Counted from the stretch's first letter, positions 49,362-58,682 are shown. The stretch: DNA of 64,000 nt from Lachnospiraceae bacterium (GCA_015056795.1 SVFO01000003.1:1-64000), one strand, 5' to 3'. Translations and numbers: made by a program. Notes: generated from the sequence alone by a model not told the origin.

Positions 49362-50312
49362 TTAGGGTATCGTGCGCCGTCCGTCAAGTACCTCATTCAC
49401 ATATCTTTCCAAATAGGGATCCATCCCCCTGCTAAGACCATTTTCCCGAAGCAGTTCGAGAAGTATGGCGGCAATTCGCTCAGACAAAAGAACCGTGGCA
49501 TCATTCAGATTCAGCCTGTCCGTGTCATAATTCCAAGACTTCCACGCGCCCACGTCCGTTCTCGATTTCGAAAGCATTTCCAGGAGCGGCGCAAGCCTCT
49601 CTCCACCCCTGATTTCCCTTAATGCATGATAGGTCCACTTGTAATAGGGTGCAGGAATCCTCTTTAGCAAGAAGAATAGCTGCATAGCCGCTTCCATTCC
49701 CCGAAGGCGGCAAAGGTCGGCCGCTACAATGTCACGCCTTACCATACAGCGCGCATAGTTGACCTGAAGGGCAGCCGAGTAGGCATGCATTTCCTCTGCA
49801 ATTCTAACCCGCCAAGGTCTGTCCGGATAATAGGCCAAAAGCACCTTCCGAAAAGCACTGAATATGCCAAGGTCATCACGGAACACCTCTCCATTCACGG
49901 CAGTTGCAAGACAGGTCTTGTCATAGCGAAGCCAATCGTCATCCGAAAGATTTCCACTCTCCGCATCGCAGGGGGCTCCAAGAATATTACCATAAAAGTC
50001 ATTGATCGCCATAACACCGCGTCTCGCCCGAAGCCTCTCGGAAAGGACGATCCCCTTTTTGTCAAGCAATTCATTGTAGGCTATGGACAAGGGAGAACCT
50101 ATCTTTGCGAAATCCTCCTCCGTGATCCAAAGACATACGCCTGTCCCATAATCATGATCCTTCGAAAGTACATCGTCATATCCAAAGCAATCCGATCCCT
50201 CTCCGACAAGTCCCACGGCAATTCTTTTTTCATACTTAGGAAACAGCTCCCGTATCATGCCCCTCACATCTTCTTCATAAAATCTTCTGCTTCCTTCAAA
50301 TGCCTTTTCCAT
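49362..50312 (-). CDS. DUF4037-type nucleotidyltransferase-like protein
   Basis: This 316-residue soluble protein begins with a helical region and then VGLVGEGSDCFGYDDVLSKDHDYG, which combines the GS loop and a pair of Asp residues as in nucleotidyltransferase-fold enzymes (DUF4037). The C-terminal two thirds is helical with many Arg and Trp residues. The family is thought to bind nucleotides but the substrate is unknown. The gene stands alone on the minus strand. Confidence in the fold is good, in a precise function low. Confidence 0.75.
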   Translation of the reverse strand: MEKAFEGSRRFYEEDVRGMIRELFPKYEKRIAVGLVGEGSDCFGYDDVLSKDHDYGTGVCLWITEEDFAKIGSPLSIAYNELLDKKGIVLSERLRARRGVMAINDFYGNILGAPCDAESGNLSDDDWLRYDKTCLATAVNGEVFRDDLGIFSAFRKVLLAYYPDRPWRVRIAEEMHAYSAALQVNYARCMVRRDIVAADLCRLRGMEAAMQLFFLLKRIPAPYYKWTYHALREIRGGERLAPLLEMLSKSRTDVGAWKSWNYDTDRLNLNDATVLLSERIAAILLELLRENGLSRGMDPYLERYVNEVLDGRRTIP

Positions 50313-50412
50313 GTCTTTTCCTCTTCCGTTCCGCGATCAAATACCCTCTTATCATATACCATTTTTCCATCTGATTCAATGAAAACAATTCTTCTCTACC
50401 TTTCGGCCAATG

Positions 50413-50448
50413 GAAAACACCTTCCTTTCATTTCAGGAAGGTGTTTTC
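50413..50448 (-). terminator. terminator of the dehydrogenase gene
   Basis: GAAAACACCTTCCT pairs perfectly with AGGAAGGTGTTTTC around an 8-base loop; A and T tracts lie on both sides, so it may act in both directions. Confidence 0.85.
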
Positions 50449-50470
50449 AAAAAATCAATCTGTTAACAAC

Positions 50471-51190
50471 CTAGAACGGATATGCCGCCCCATCATTCGT
50501 GATGAATCTAGGGCCATCAAAATCCTTCCATTTTTTATCAAATAATCCCTGCAAAATTCCTGCTGCTTCATAGGAGGAAAGCGGTGCAGGATTGTCCTCG
50601 CGTCCGTTCGTGCGTATCCAACCGGGATGAATGCAGAAAATGTTCACCTTACGTTCTTCCTTAAAGGTATTCACAAGATTCATTGTTGCCATATTCAGGG
50701 CAGCCTTCGCCATACCATAATCAATCATGTTCCTGCGATAGCACTTTGAAATACTACCTGCTTCCGATGAGACATTGATGATCAAAGCGTTATCATCGCA
50801 CTGAACCAACAGGGGATAAAATGCCTTAATGACGCGCATGGGACCTACCGCCGTTACGTCAACCGTTCTGGCAATATAGTCAAGATTTGCGTCAAAGAAT
50901 TCCTTGTCGCAGTCTGGCGAAACCGTCACTGCATTATTGATGATCAAATCCAGGTGATCCAGCTCCTCCGAAAGCTTCTTCGCCGCTGCGTTCACGGACT
51001 CTGTCACGCCAATGTCCATCGTCAAAATAATGAGCTTGTCCGCATACTGTTTCTGCAATTCCTCAAGCTCTGGTGAACTCTTTCTTACCGTTGCCACCAC
51101 CCTGTCTCCTGCCTCCAGATAGCGCAGCACAAAGTTAAATCCTAACGCATAAGGTCTTCCCGTTCCCGTAATCATTACATTTCTTGCCAT
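50471..51190 (-). CDS. short-chain dehydrogenase/reductase
   Basis: The start at 51190 (MARNVMITGTGRPYALGFNF, 239 residues) follows AAAGGAGTGG. The classical SDR pattern is present but atypical: the cofactor loop reads TGTGRPYALG where TGxxxGIG is expected, the NNA motif is seen in LIINNAVTVSP, the catalytic Ser in INVSSEAGSIS, and Tyr-x-x-x-Lys in YGMAKAALN. It should be an NAD(P)-dependent oxidoreductase of unknown substrate. It is a single gene with its own terminator. Confidence 0.88.
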   Translation of the reverse strand: MARNVMITGTGRPYALGFNFVLRYLEAGDRVVATVRKSSPELEELQKQYADKLIILTMDIGVTESVNAAAKKLSEELDHLDLIINNAVTVSPDCDKEFFDANLDYIARTVDVTAVGPMRVIKAFYPLLVQCDDNALIINVSSEAGSISKCYRRNMIDYGMAKAALNMATMNLVNTFKEERKVNIFCIHPGWIRTNGREDNPAPLSSYEAAGILQGLFDKKWKDFDGPRFITNDGAAYPF

Positions 51191-51365
51191 ATTCCCACTC
51201 CTTTCCGATGACCTTTCGTCATACCTACAGTGTAACAAAAACGGGTGACTATTAGCCACCCGTTTCCCTACATCTGATATGCATTTTTCTTCTTTTTCCT
51301 GACATTATTTTGTACAGCCGTTTTGTCCACAATATGCGACCGCGTCCGCCTGGAAATGTAATCCA

Positions 51366-51788
51366 TCAGGGCCGCCCACATGTGCAAAGTTTGTCTGGAT
51401 GGATTTTCTCGGTTCCCCCTGCCGCCATAACGCCCTCCGTAGCTTTCGCGTCTTCCTTCTTGGGGGCAGGATAGCATTCCTCAATCTTATTTAGTATGGC
51501 CGTGCGCGTACCAAATAAGATAAGAATCTTAGAATTCACAATACTTTGCAGCTCCTCGGCCTTCTTGGGATCCATCAGATCATCCGTTACCACAAGCAAC
51601 ACGGAAGGATCATAGTCATCATAGGTGATAGGAATACAACAGTACTCTAGCATTTTCTCCCTTGGAATACAGCCCATCACCTTAGGACTCAGTTCAAAAC
51701 GATCCACGTCGCAAATCGACAGATTCCAAATGGCAGACTTTGCCACGACAATTTGCTTCTCTGTCACGCAACCGTCCTTTAAGAGCAA
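51366..51788 (-). pseudogene. orphan MshEN (GspE N-terminal) domain
   Basis: The 140-residue frame resembles the N-terminal MshEN domain of type II/IV secretion ATPases: KDGCVTEKQIVVAKS, FELSPKVMGCIPREKMLEYCCIPI and VLLVVTDDLMDPKKAEEL. The ATPase part is absent; a degenerate Ala/Gly/Lys-rich tail follows. It has no ATG: reading begins at a TTG at 51788, or at a CTG two codons earlier, with only GGAAGAA upstream. MshEN domains can bind cyclic di-GMP. It may be a broken pilB-type gene or a stand-alone domain. Confidence 0.5.
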
Positions 51789-51857
51789 TTCTTCCAGCTA
51801 CTACATATTTTCCTAACTATTATACTATATTTTTTGCAGAAAAGATATGTTAAGTTT

Positions 51858-54437
51858 TTATCTGGCATAAATGGTGATGGCTCCCGATTGATCGGTGCGA
51901 AGGATCGTGGTACCATCGTCAGAAAGGCGCTGCAGAAGCTCTGCATGTGGATGACCGTAAGAGTTCCTTCTTCCGCAGGATATGACCGTAAGTTCAGCAT
52001 CGATTTGTTCTAAAAAGAGAGGCGAGGTTGCATATTTGGAACCATGATGCGCGCATTTTAGGACATCCACTTTATGGATACCTCTACCTTTTAATTCCGC
52101 GAGCAACTCCTTTTCGCCCTCCCCTTGCGTGTCACCCGTTAATAGGATCGTCAAGCTCCTTCCCTGTTTCTTTAGCTGTACTAAAAGACATAGTGATGCC
52201 TCATTTCCGTCCAACTCCGCAGGAGATATTAATTTTTGGGGATGCAATGTTAGGAAAGAGATCGCTTGTCCGTCCAAGCTGTCTCCTGCTTTTAATACAT
52301 GGATTTGCATTTTTTTCATGCTTTTCGCAAGCTCCACTAAACTTGCCTCATTCTTTGAAACCTCAAATTTAGCTGCCTCGCCCTTCACGGCATCTAATGA
52401 ATTTCTCCTTTCGTTTTCAGTCTCCATCTGCACAGACTTCGTTTCCTCATCAGTTGCTTCCTCTGAGTACATCCATGAGGGCAAATAAAGATGGTCAATT
52501 CTGATTTCTTCCTGCTCCGCCATTTGAAACAGCTCCTTCAATCCACTCACATGATCCCGATCACCATGAGACACAAAGATACCATCAATATGTCTGATGC
52601 CCTCATGCTTCAAATACGGAATAAGAATGTTCTTCCCGACTTCGTTTCTATTCGAGCTACCACAATCGTAAATCCATGTTTGACCATTGGAGAGTCTTAA
52701 CAAAGCACAATCCCCTTGTCCCACGTCAAGAAAAACTGATCCCGTCATGTGCCTGGCAGGAAAAGCCATAATTAAAATTGGGAAAATGAGAAGCCCCCAT
52801 GCCAACCACCATTTTCTGCCGATGCCGTTTCTTAACCAATGGATCAGCTTGTTTTTCCCTACCGGTCGTGCATTTACTTGGGTCCACACTCCTCTGTCAT
52901 TTTCCTTCTTGCTTAAACTCCCGTCTAGCATGTATTCTCTTTTGCGAGCGAGCTTCCACAGGAGAATCAGTGCCATTGAAAGCAAAGCATAATATATCAT
53001 CATTTGCCACTCCTTGGGACAACCTGGATTCCATGAGGAAAAGGGCAGTCCTCTTACCTGCACGCACAGCCATGTAAAGAACTTTAGAATGATGATGTCT
53101 ACCGTTCCGAGAATCCCCAGCCCCGGGATCAGCATCGCCACTAGTCCAAAGAAAATCACCGGCCCCATGGCAGGAATGACTAGAAGATTTAGCAGCAGGG
53201 AATAGGTCGGCACTTCAAAATAAAAATACAAAGTCATTGGCAATGTGGCAAGGAAAACAGAAATGCCTGCTCGAATGCCCTCTTTCATCGCTTGAAGCAA
53301 CGAAAGGAGCCCCTGTTTGATTCTAAAAATGATCTTTCTGCTAAGCTGCGGATCATCGCAGGGCGCAGGATGCTTAGTCGCGGCGCCATGGGTCTCCCAA
53401 ATGGTGAGATTTCGCCCTGCTGTCTCCAAAACAGGCAGGACAACTCCGATGCCAAGAATGGAACCAAAGGAGAGCCAAAAGCCAGAATTCATGCCATAAG
53501 TCGGTACAAGAATCAGCATCCCACATGCCAAAACTGCCGTTGCCGTCAACAGGTCGTAGGTACGGCCCCAAAGGACAGCCAACATTCTTAACAGGAACAT
53601 GCCAATGGCACGACATGCTGAGACACTCATTCCTGTCATGATTCCATAGAGAACCAAAACGCTTCCTGCGCAAAGTGCCGCGACATCCATTCTGACATAG
53701 AGTCTCCTGAGGAGCTGATACAGGCCCATGCCAAGTAATGTTACGTGAAGTCCCGAAATACTGAGCACGTGAACGATGCCACCATCCTGATATAATTCCC
53801 TAATTTGCGGGGAAAGCTCCGTTCGATCGCCGAGTAGCATCGTTCTAAGAATCCCCGCCTCTTCAATGGGAAACACCTGATCCAACCGCCTGCCAAAATA
53901 GCTTCTTAGGGAATCCAAGCCTTCCCGCAACCAACTGTATTTTTCGGAATTTGCAAGCAGGAGCACTCCCGTTAGCTTCCCGCCAATTTGCTTTCCCTGA
54001 TAATACCTTGCATAGTTAAACTCGCCTGGGTTGGTGCTAACCTGAAAAAGCGAAAAAACTCCCTCCACAACAACCCTGCTACCAATTTGGGGCAAGGCTT
54101 CACCTGTCTCCTCTGCCAGAAAGCATTGGAGCTTTTCTGTTTTTAATTGACCTAGCTTGGAAATGATTTGCCGCGAAGCTGCGGCGTTTTGATCTGATTG
54201 AAGATCTTCAGAAGGATCCTCCGATGAAAGATCCGTCAAAATGAAATATTCCTTCTCTCCTTGCGTGCCTTTTTCGCACACCCGCCCAGAAAGGCGCACC
54301 ATTTGCCCTTCCCAGGGGGGCTCCTCGGAGAGCGTCTGCTTCAGTCTGCCTGTCTGATCCGCCGCGCCGTTCCAAAACAAGTTCAGCACGGCCAAAATCG
54401 CCAAGGCAATACAGACCCAAAACAAGGGCCTCTTCAT
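51858..54437 (-). CDS. comEC: DNA internalisation competence protein ComEC/Rec2
   Basis: I start at 54437 (MKRPLFWVCIALAILAVL, 859 residues) after GAGGAGG. The N-terminal DUF4131-type domain is followed by the competence membrane domain with the typical LLGDRTELSPQIRELYQDGGIVHVLSISGLHVTLLG (about 205-245) and about ten helices. The C-terminal part is a metallo-beta-lactamase fold with VFLDVGQGDCALL, VSHGDRDHVSG and LKCAHHGSKYA, supplying the His/Asp ligands of a nuclease. ComEC forms the channel for single-stranded DNA. It lies below the GerMN gene; comEA is at 58005. Confidence 0.95.
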   Translation of the reverse strand: MKRPLFWVCIALAILAVLNLFWNGAADQTGRLKQTLSEEPPWEGQMVRLSGRVCEKGTQGEKEYFILTDLSSEDPSEDLQSDQNAAASRQIISKLGQLKTEKLQCFLAEETGEALPQIGSRVVVEGVFSLFQVSTNPGEFNYARYYQGKQIGGKLTGVLLLANSEKYSWLREGLDSLRSYFGRRLDQVFPIEEAGILRTMLLGDRTELSPQIRELYQDGGIVHVLSISGLHVTLLGMGLYQLLRRLYVRMDVAALCAGSVLVLYGIMTGMSVSACRAIGMFLLRMLAVLWGRTYDLLTATAVLACGMLILVPTYGMNSGFWLSFGSILGIGVVLPVLETAGRNLTIWETHGAATKHPAPCDDPQLSRKIIFRIKQGLLSLLQAMKEGIRAGISVFLATLPMTLYFYFEVPTYSLLLNLLVIPAMGPVIFFGLVAMLIPGLGILGTVDIIILKFFTWLCVQVRGLPFSSWNPGCPKEWQMMIYYALLSMALILLWKLARKREYMLDGSLSKKENDRGVWTQVNARPVGKNKLIHWLRNGIGRKWWLAWGLLIFPILIMAFPARHMTGSVFLDVGQGDCALLRLSNGQTWIYDCGSSNRNEVGKNILIPYLKHEGIRHIDGIFVSHGDRDHVSGLKELFQMAEQEEIRIDHLYLPSWMYSEEATDEETKSVQMETENERRNSLDAVKGEAAKFEVSKNEASLVELAKSMKKMQIHVLKAGDSLDGQAISFLTLHPQKLISPAELDGNEASLCLLVQLKKQGRSLTILLTGDTQGEGEKELLAELKGRGIHKVDVLKCAHHGSKYATSPLFLEQIDAELTVISCGRRNSYGHPHAELLQRLSDDGTTILRTDQSGAITIYAR

Positions 54438-54482
54438 GCCACCCCTCCTCATTCATTTTTACCGACGCCCCAGATTGAAACT

Positions 54483-54619
54483 AACTCGATGGGAAGGGCT
54501 GGACAGTCTTTCTTTGGCGTGCCTTACGGCACGTCCCTCTCTTCGTTCGGGATCGCAAGCATAGCTTGCGACATGGTCAAATGGTTAGTAGAAAGACTGT
54601 CCAGTCCTCACCCCGAGTT
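54483..54619. repeat. palindromic element with two inner hairpins (137 bp)
   Basis: Outer AACTCG (54483-54488) pairs with CGAGTT (54614-54619) and GGGCTGGACAGTCTTTCT (54496-54513) with AGAAAGACTGTCCAGTCC (54590-54606 region). Inside are hairpins GTGCC/GGCAC (54519-54532) and TCGCAAGC/GCTTGCGA (54553-54571), giving a four-way junction. No sequence in common with the 15.2 and 20.0 kb elements was seen. It fills the space between the GerMN gene and comEC. Confidence 0.8.
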
Positions 54620-54623
54620 ATGC

Positions 54624-55568
54624 TTATTCCAGGGTCGTCACAATATCCATGTTTCTTTCGAACATTGCACTTCCAAAGATGTCGGGCACGTCGCCGTCCA
54701 CCAGGATCTGCACGCGGTTTACGCCCTGCAGTTCCGTCAGGGAATTGACGATGGAATAGATCTCCACGTCCAAATTGACATTATTCACGACCGTCAGAAA
54801 ATTGGAATCAAAGTTTACATAGCAGATGCCGTCCTTCGTCATAACACTCAGGATCTTTGTGTCGGGACTGATGGTCGCATACAAGCCGGCAATCTTGCCG
54901 CTTGGCCCCGCCAAAATCTCATCCACGACGAATCTCTCCAGCGAGGTATTCGTAGAATAAAACTTCTCACGATAGGCCGCGATCAGCTTGTCTCCCGACT
55001 CATTGGCAAAATAGAGCTTTACGCGAATCTGATCGTAGGAATTGATTTCACTTCCGTCGTTATAAATGAACTGTCCTTCCGTCATCCAGCCCACGGGATC
55101 GCCCGCGCCGTCAACCAGCTGATTTCCATTCACTAAAATTTGCACTCGGTTGACACCGTCCGCCTGAATTAGAGTTCGAACGATGGCTGCCCGCACAAGA
55201 ACCTCGGTCGTGGAGCTGAGCTTGGAATAATTATCATCCATGTTGAGGACAAGACTTCCCTCCTGATACTCCACGCCAAGCACGTTAAAGCCCATGGCAA
55301 GGGGCGATTTGTACGCGGGCTTTTCAAAAACGGCTGCAAGATAAGACATCAGCGTTTTAACCTGCTCCTCCGTGGAGCCGACAGGCTTTTCATATTCATG
55401 GGTTTCGACCTTCGTCTCCATGCTCGAAACATAGTACACCTGCACCGTGGGACCATTCGGTTTTTGTTCCTCACCACAGGAAGAAAGCACGCAAAGAACG
55501 CCTGCCAAAAGCAGGAGGACAAAGCACCATAGCATTCCTTTCTTTTCTTCTTGCAGCTCGAAAACCAT
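54624..55568 (-). CDS. lipoprotein with two GerMN domains
   Basis: The start at 55568 (MVFELQEEKKGMLWCFVLLL, 314 residues) follows TGGAGGG. The lipobox is LSSC near residue 28-31. Two GerMN domains follow (about 40-160 and 185-310), each with the pattern ending in RVQILVNG or RVQILVDG. GerMN proteins act in germination or at the cell surface, but the family is widespread in non-spore contexts too. It lies between the sensor kinase and comEC; a 41-base tandem repeat separates it from the kinase. Confidence 0.88.
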   Translation of the reverse strand: MVFELQEEKKGMLWCFVLLLLAGVLCVLSSCGEEQKPNGPTVQVYYVSSMETKVETHEYEKPVGSTEEQVKTLMSYLAAVFEKPAYKSPLAMGFNVLGVEYQEGSLVLNMDDNYSKLSSTTEVLVRAAIVRTLIQADGVNRVQILVNGNQLVDGAGDPVGWMTEGQFIYNDGSEINSYDQIRVKLYFANESGDKLIAAYREKFYSTNTSLERFVVDEILAGPSGKIAGLYATISPDTKILSVMTKDGICYVNFDSNFLTVVNNVNLDVEIYSIVNSLTELQGVNRVQILVDGDVPDIFGSAMFERNMDIVTTLE

Positions 55569-55598
55569 TTTATCCCTCCAGGTCACTTTCCCATCGCA

Positions 55599-55727
55599 TT
55601 TCCTTCGTGTTTTTCGCTTTTCTTCGTTTTCCCTTCGCGTTTCCTTCGTGTTTTTCGCTTTTCTTCGTTTTCCCTTCGCGTTTCCTTCGTGTTTTTCGCT
55701 TTTCTTCGTTTTCCCTTCGCGTTTCCT
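55599..55727. repeat. three perfect 41-bp tandem repeats
   Basis: Units at 55599-55639, 55640-55680 and 55681-55721 are identical (TTTCCTTCGTGTTTTTCGCT and 21 further bases), followed by a 6-base partial copy that ends against the kinase stop codon at 55730. Perfect identity suggests recent slippage. The three plus-strand frames through it give repetitive FPFAFPSCF-like peptides that are not real. Confidence 0.95.
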
Positions 55728-55729
55728 AC

Positions 55730-57265
55730 TTACGATTCCACGCTCGCCTTAGTATCCCTGTCACTGCCTCGCTTTTTACTGGTGATGTAATTCAACGGAA
55801 TCTTCACCGTAAAGGTGCTACCCTCGCCGAGCTTACTGCTCACGGTGATGGAGCCCCTATGTAGCAAAACTGCACTCTTCGTAATGGCAAGTCCCAGTCC
55901 CGTTCCGCCCATCTCACGCGAATGTGATTTATCTGCGCGGTAAAATCTCTCGTAAATATGCGGCAGATCCTGCTCTGGAATACCTAAGCCAGAATCGCTG
56001 ACCTGCAGCGTAAAATACTGATGATCCGCATCAAGAACAACCTTCACCCAGCCATGCTCCTGATTGTATTTGATGGCATTCTCCACAAGGTTTGTCATGA
56101 TCAGCGTCATCTTCACCTCATCCACCTCAGCGGTGACGGGACGATTGCTCTCAAAGGTAACCTCAATGTCCTTTTTCCTTGCAATGGGGCGAAGGCGCTT
56201 TAACGTCAGCTCCGCTAAATCATTAATGCTGAGCGCTACGACGTTCAATTCCTGATCGGTTTTATCCATCTTCACCAAAGACAAAAGATCCGTGATGATA
56301 TGATTCTCTCGGTCAATCTCTGAAACCATGTCCGTCATAAATTCCCGATAAAGCTCCGCAGGCACGTCCTGCTGTGTCAGCAGGGAATCCGCCAGCACCT
56401 TCAGCGAAGCCATGGGCGTCCTCAGCTCATGCGAAACGTTGGCCACGAATTCCTGCCGCGAAGCATTCAGGGCATTCATCCTGCCAAGCAGGTCATTAAA
56501 GGCATCCACGATTTGCTCGGTCTCAGCGTAGTCCGGCACGGAGATGGCCTTTTCGCTGGTGCCCTCCTTTACCTTGCGGATCTCCGCGGAAATCTTACCG
56601 AAGGGCCTCGTCAGAACTCCTGAAAGCAATACGGATGCGACAACAATGCCCATGATCATGAGAATCTCCAGCATAATGGCGTTTCGGTTCATGATGTTAA
56701 TCATGTCAACGATGGTCTCATCCGATACGCTGGTCAGCATAACGCCAACGATGCTCGACTTTCCGTCCACGCCCGTAGAGGTAATGGGAATCGTCATTTC
56801 TATGTATCCGTTTTCCGTGTCATAATGGGACGTATTCTCCCCCAGGAAGCACTTGATTACCTCTTCGGAAATCATGGTTTTTCCTTCACTGATCCCATAG
56901 GTGTCCTTGATAACCTTGCAGCTTTTTCCGATGATCATGACGCGGCCGCCATAGAGGTTGGAGATGGTCTCCAGCTCACCATTGATTCCCTGTCTCGAGG
57001 CAATCATGGATGGCTCCTGCAGGCGGTAGGTCGAAAAATAATTATTACTGATGAGGTGCTTCGCCACGATGAGCAGCTGGTTCTTTACCGTCTCCGTTCG
57101 CTGTGCCACGGCGCGGCTCTCATAGGTCGCCATGATGGCATGGCGCATGAGCGCACTGGTCAAGATGCCCACCACCAAGACAAGAAGACAGATTCTCGCT
57201 CGGAAGCTGCGCAGAAAAAGAGCCTGTTTGAAATTGATTTTAATATCCTCTGGCAGCTTCACCAT
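55730..57265 (-). CDS. WalK/PhoR-like sensor histidine kinase
   Basis: The 511-residue kinase has an N-terminal helix (about 25-47), an extracytoplasmic PAS-like or dCache-like loop, a second helix near 196-217, and HAMP around 218-270. The phospho-accepting His is in FVANVSHELRTPMASLKVLA near residue 289, and the ATPase domain has LVENAIKYN, VSDSGLGIPEQDLP and GGTGLGLAITK. All ATP-binding boxes are intact. It is 22 bases downstream of its response regulator. The arrangement is WalK-like, but the accessory yycH/yycI genes are missing. Confidence 0.95.
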   Translation of the reverse strand: MVKLPEDIKINFKQALFLRSFRARICLLVLVVGILTSALMRHAIMATYESRAVAQRTETVKNQLLIVAKHLISNNYFSTYRLQEPSMIASRQGINGELETISNLYGGRVMIIGKSCKVIKDTYGISEGKTMISEEVIKCFLGENTSHYDTENGYIEMTIPITSTGVDGKSSIVGVMLTSVSDETIVDMINIMNRNAIMLEILMIMGIVVASVLLSGVLTRPFGKISAEIRKVKEGTSEKAISVPDYAETEQIVDAFNDLLGRMNALNASRQEFVANVSHELRTPMASLKVLADSLLTQQDVPAELYREFMTDMVSEIDRENHIITDLLSLVKMDKTDQELNVVALSINDLAELTLKRLRPIARKKDIEVTFESNRPVTAEVDEVKMTLIMTNLVENAIKYNQEHGWVKVVLDADHQYFTLQVSDSGLGIPEQDLPHIYERFYRADKSHSREMGGTGLGLAITKSAVLLHRGSITVSSKLGEGSTFTVKIPLNYITSKKRGSDRDTKASVES

Positions 57266-57287
57266 CCGTCTCTCCCACTAACTTTCT

Positions 57288-57980
57288 TTACGCCTGAAAA
57301 TAATATCCAACGCCCCACTTCGTTCTGACATAATGAGGCTCGCTCGGGTTCTCCTCGATCTTTTCGCGAAGTCTTCTGACATGGACGTCCACGGTCCTGA
57401 CGTCGCCTGGGTAATCCGCACCCCAGATCAGCTTCAGCAGATTCTCTCTCCCGTATACCTTTCCAGGATTCAGCATGAGGAGCTCCAGCACCTCAAATTC
57501 CTTTGCCGTCAATCCAATCTCCGTTCCTGCTATGTAGGCGCGGCGGCCCTCACAATCCAAATGCACGTCGCCGCCGTCAATGACCTTGCTCTGACTTGCA
57601 TCGGCATTTTTATTGTCCACGCGGCGCATGATCGCCTTGATTCTTGCCTTTACCTCAAGAATGTTAAAGGGTTTGGTAATGTAATCGTCAGCGCCATACT
57701 CCAGGCCGAGAATCTTGTCCATGTCCTCTCCCCTGGCCGTCAGCATGATCACTGGCACGTCCGAAAACTCACGAATTTGCTGGCAGACCTCAAAGCCGCC
57801 GATCTTTGGAAGCATGACATCCAACAAAATAATGTCATACTGGTTATTTCGCGCCAGCTCCAATGCCTCTTCTCCGTCATAGGCACAGTCCACCGCCATG
57901 CCGTCCTGCTCTAAGCTAAAGCGAATTCCCTTCACAATCAGTTTTTCATCATCAACGACCAAAACCTTTCTGTCTGCCAT
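57288..57980 (-). CDS. OmpR-family response regulator (WalR/PhoP-like)
   Basis: This 230-residue regulator has the receiver residues VDDEK, phospho-acceptor in ILLDVMLPKIGG, MLTARGED and ITKPFN, and a C-terminal winged helix (LTAKEFEVLELLMLNPGKVYGRENLL, VDVHVRRLREKIEENPSEPHYV). It is transcribed ahead of its kinase. The comEA-like gene lies upstream on the same strand (24 bases), so uptake genes and the regulator may be in one transcript. Confidence 0.95.
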   Translation of the reverse strand: MADRKVLVVDDEKLIVKGIRFSLEQDGMAVDCAYDGEEALELARNNQYDIILLDVMLPKIGGFEVCQQIREFSDVPVIMLTARGEDMDKILGLEYGADDYITKPFNILEVKARIKAIMRRVDNKNADASQSKVIDGGDVHLDCEGRRAYIAGTEIGLTAKEFEVLELLMLNPGKVYGRENLLKLIWGADYPGDVRTVDVHVRRLREKIEENPSEPHYVRTKWGVGYYFQA

Positions 57981-58004
57981 TTTCCTCTACCTCTCACCTT
58001 TCCT

Positions 58005-58682
58005 CTATTTCCGAACCATGACCAAATCTCGAATCTTCTCGTATGTGGCTTCCTTGATGCCAGGAACCTCCATGAGCTCCTCTACCTTGGTAAACCCTCC
58101 GTGCTCCTTACGGTACTTCAGGATCTCCTTCGCGCGCGTCTCCCCAATACCAGGCAGCGTACAGAGCATCGCTTCGTCCGCCGTATTAAGATCCACTAGA
58201 GAACCTGCCTCCTCCGTTCTCGGAAGCGCTTCGCCCACCTTGGGAAAATAGAGCTGTTGTCCGTCCTGCAAAAATCCCGCCAGATTGACATAGGTCTGAT
58301 CCGCGTCCTCCGTAAAACCACCGGCCAGCTCCAGGGCATCAAAGGCCCTGCTATCCTTGGGAAGCTCCTTGACGCCAGGCTCCCTGACGGCTCCGCAGAC
58401 ATGGACGTAAATTTTTTCCTCTGCGCTCCCCTCGGCAGTTAGCGTTGCCACCTGTATCGACCCTTCGGCATCTTGACCGTCATCCTCGTTTTGCTGCTTT
58501 TCCTGAATGGCGCCTTCCTCTCCAGCCGCGGAATAGGAAAGCGTCAGCGCCTTGTCCGTCTGACACGCCGCAAGCATACAGGTCATAAAAATGCACGCAA
58601 ACAGCACGGCCATGGACTTCTTCGCCAAAAAGCCCTGACCCCGCTGTAAATATGGTACCCTTCTGTTCCTGTTTCCTCCCAT
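58005..58682 (-). CDS. comEA: ComEA-type DNA-binding lipoprotein
   Basis: The 225-residue protein starts with a basic leader, a hydrophobic segment near 24-38 and a lipobox LAAC near residue 40. The middle has an SLBB domain (KIYVHVCGAVREPGVKELPKDSRAFDALELAGGF, then TYVNLAGFLQDGQQLYFP). The end, from about 160, carries two helix-hairpin-helix motifs (VDLNTADEAMLCTLPGIGETRAKEILKYR, then VEELMEVPGIKEATYEKIRDLV). ComEA binds double-stranded DNA at the surface during uptake. Most Firmicute ComEA proteins have a transmembrane anchor; here a lipobox anchor is likely. Confidence 0.93.
   Translation of the reverse strand: MGGNRNRRVPYLQRGQGFLAKKSMAVLFACIFMTCMLAACQTDKALTLSYSAAGEEGAIQEKQQNEDDGQDAEGSIQVATLTAEGSAEEKIYVHVCGAVREPGVKELPKDSRAFDALELAGGFTEDADQTYVNLAGFLQDGQQLYFPKVGEALPRTEEAGSLVDLNTADEAMLCTLPGIGETRAKEILKYRKEHGGFTKVEELMEVPGIKEATYEKIRDLVMVRK

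Noticed and set aside
55447..55864. Plus-strand frames encoding repeated FPFAFPSCF-like peptides
   Set aside because: They are translations of the 41-bp tandem repeat in the wrong strand and overlap the start of the GerMN gene.
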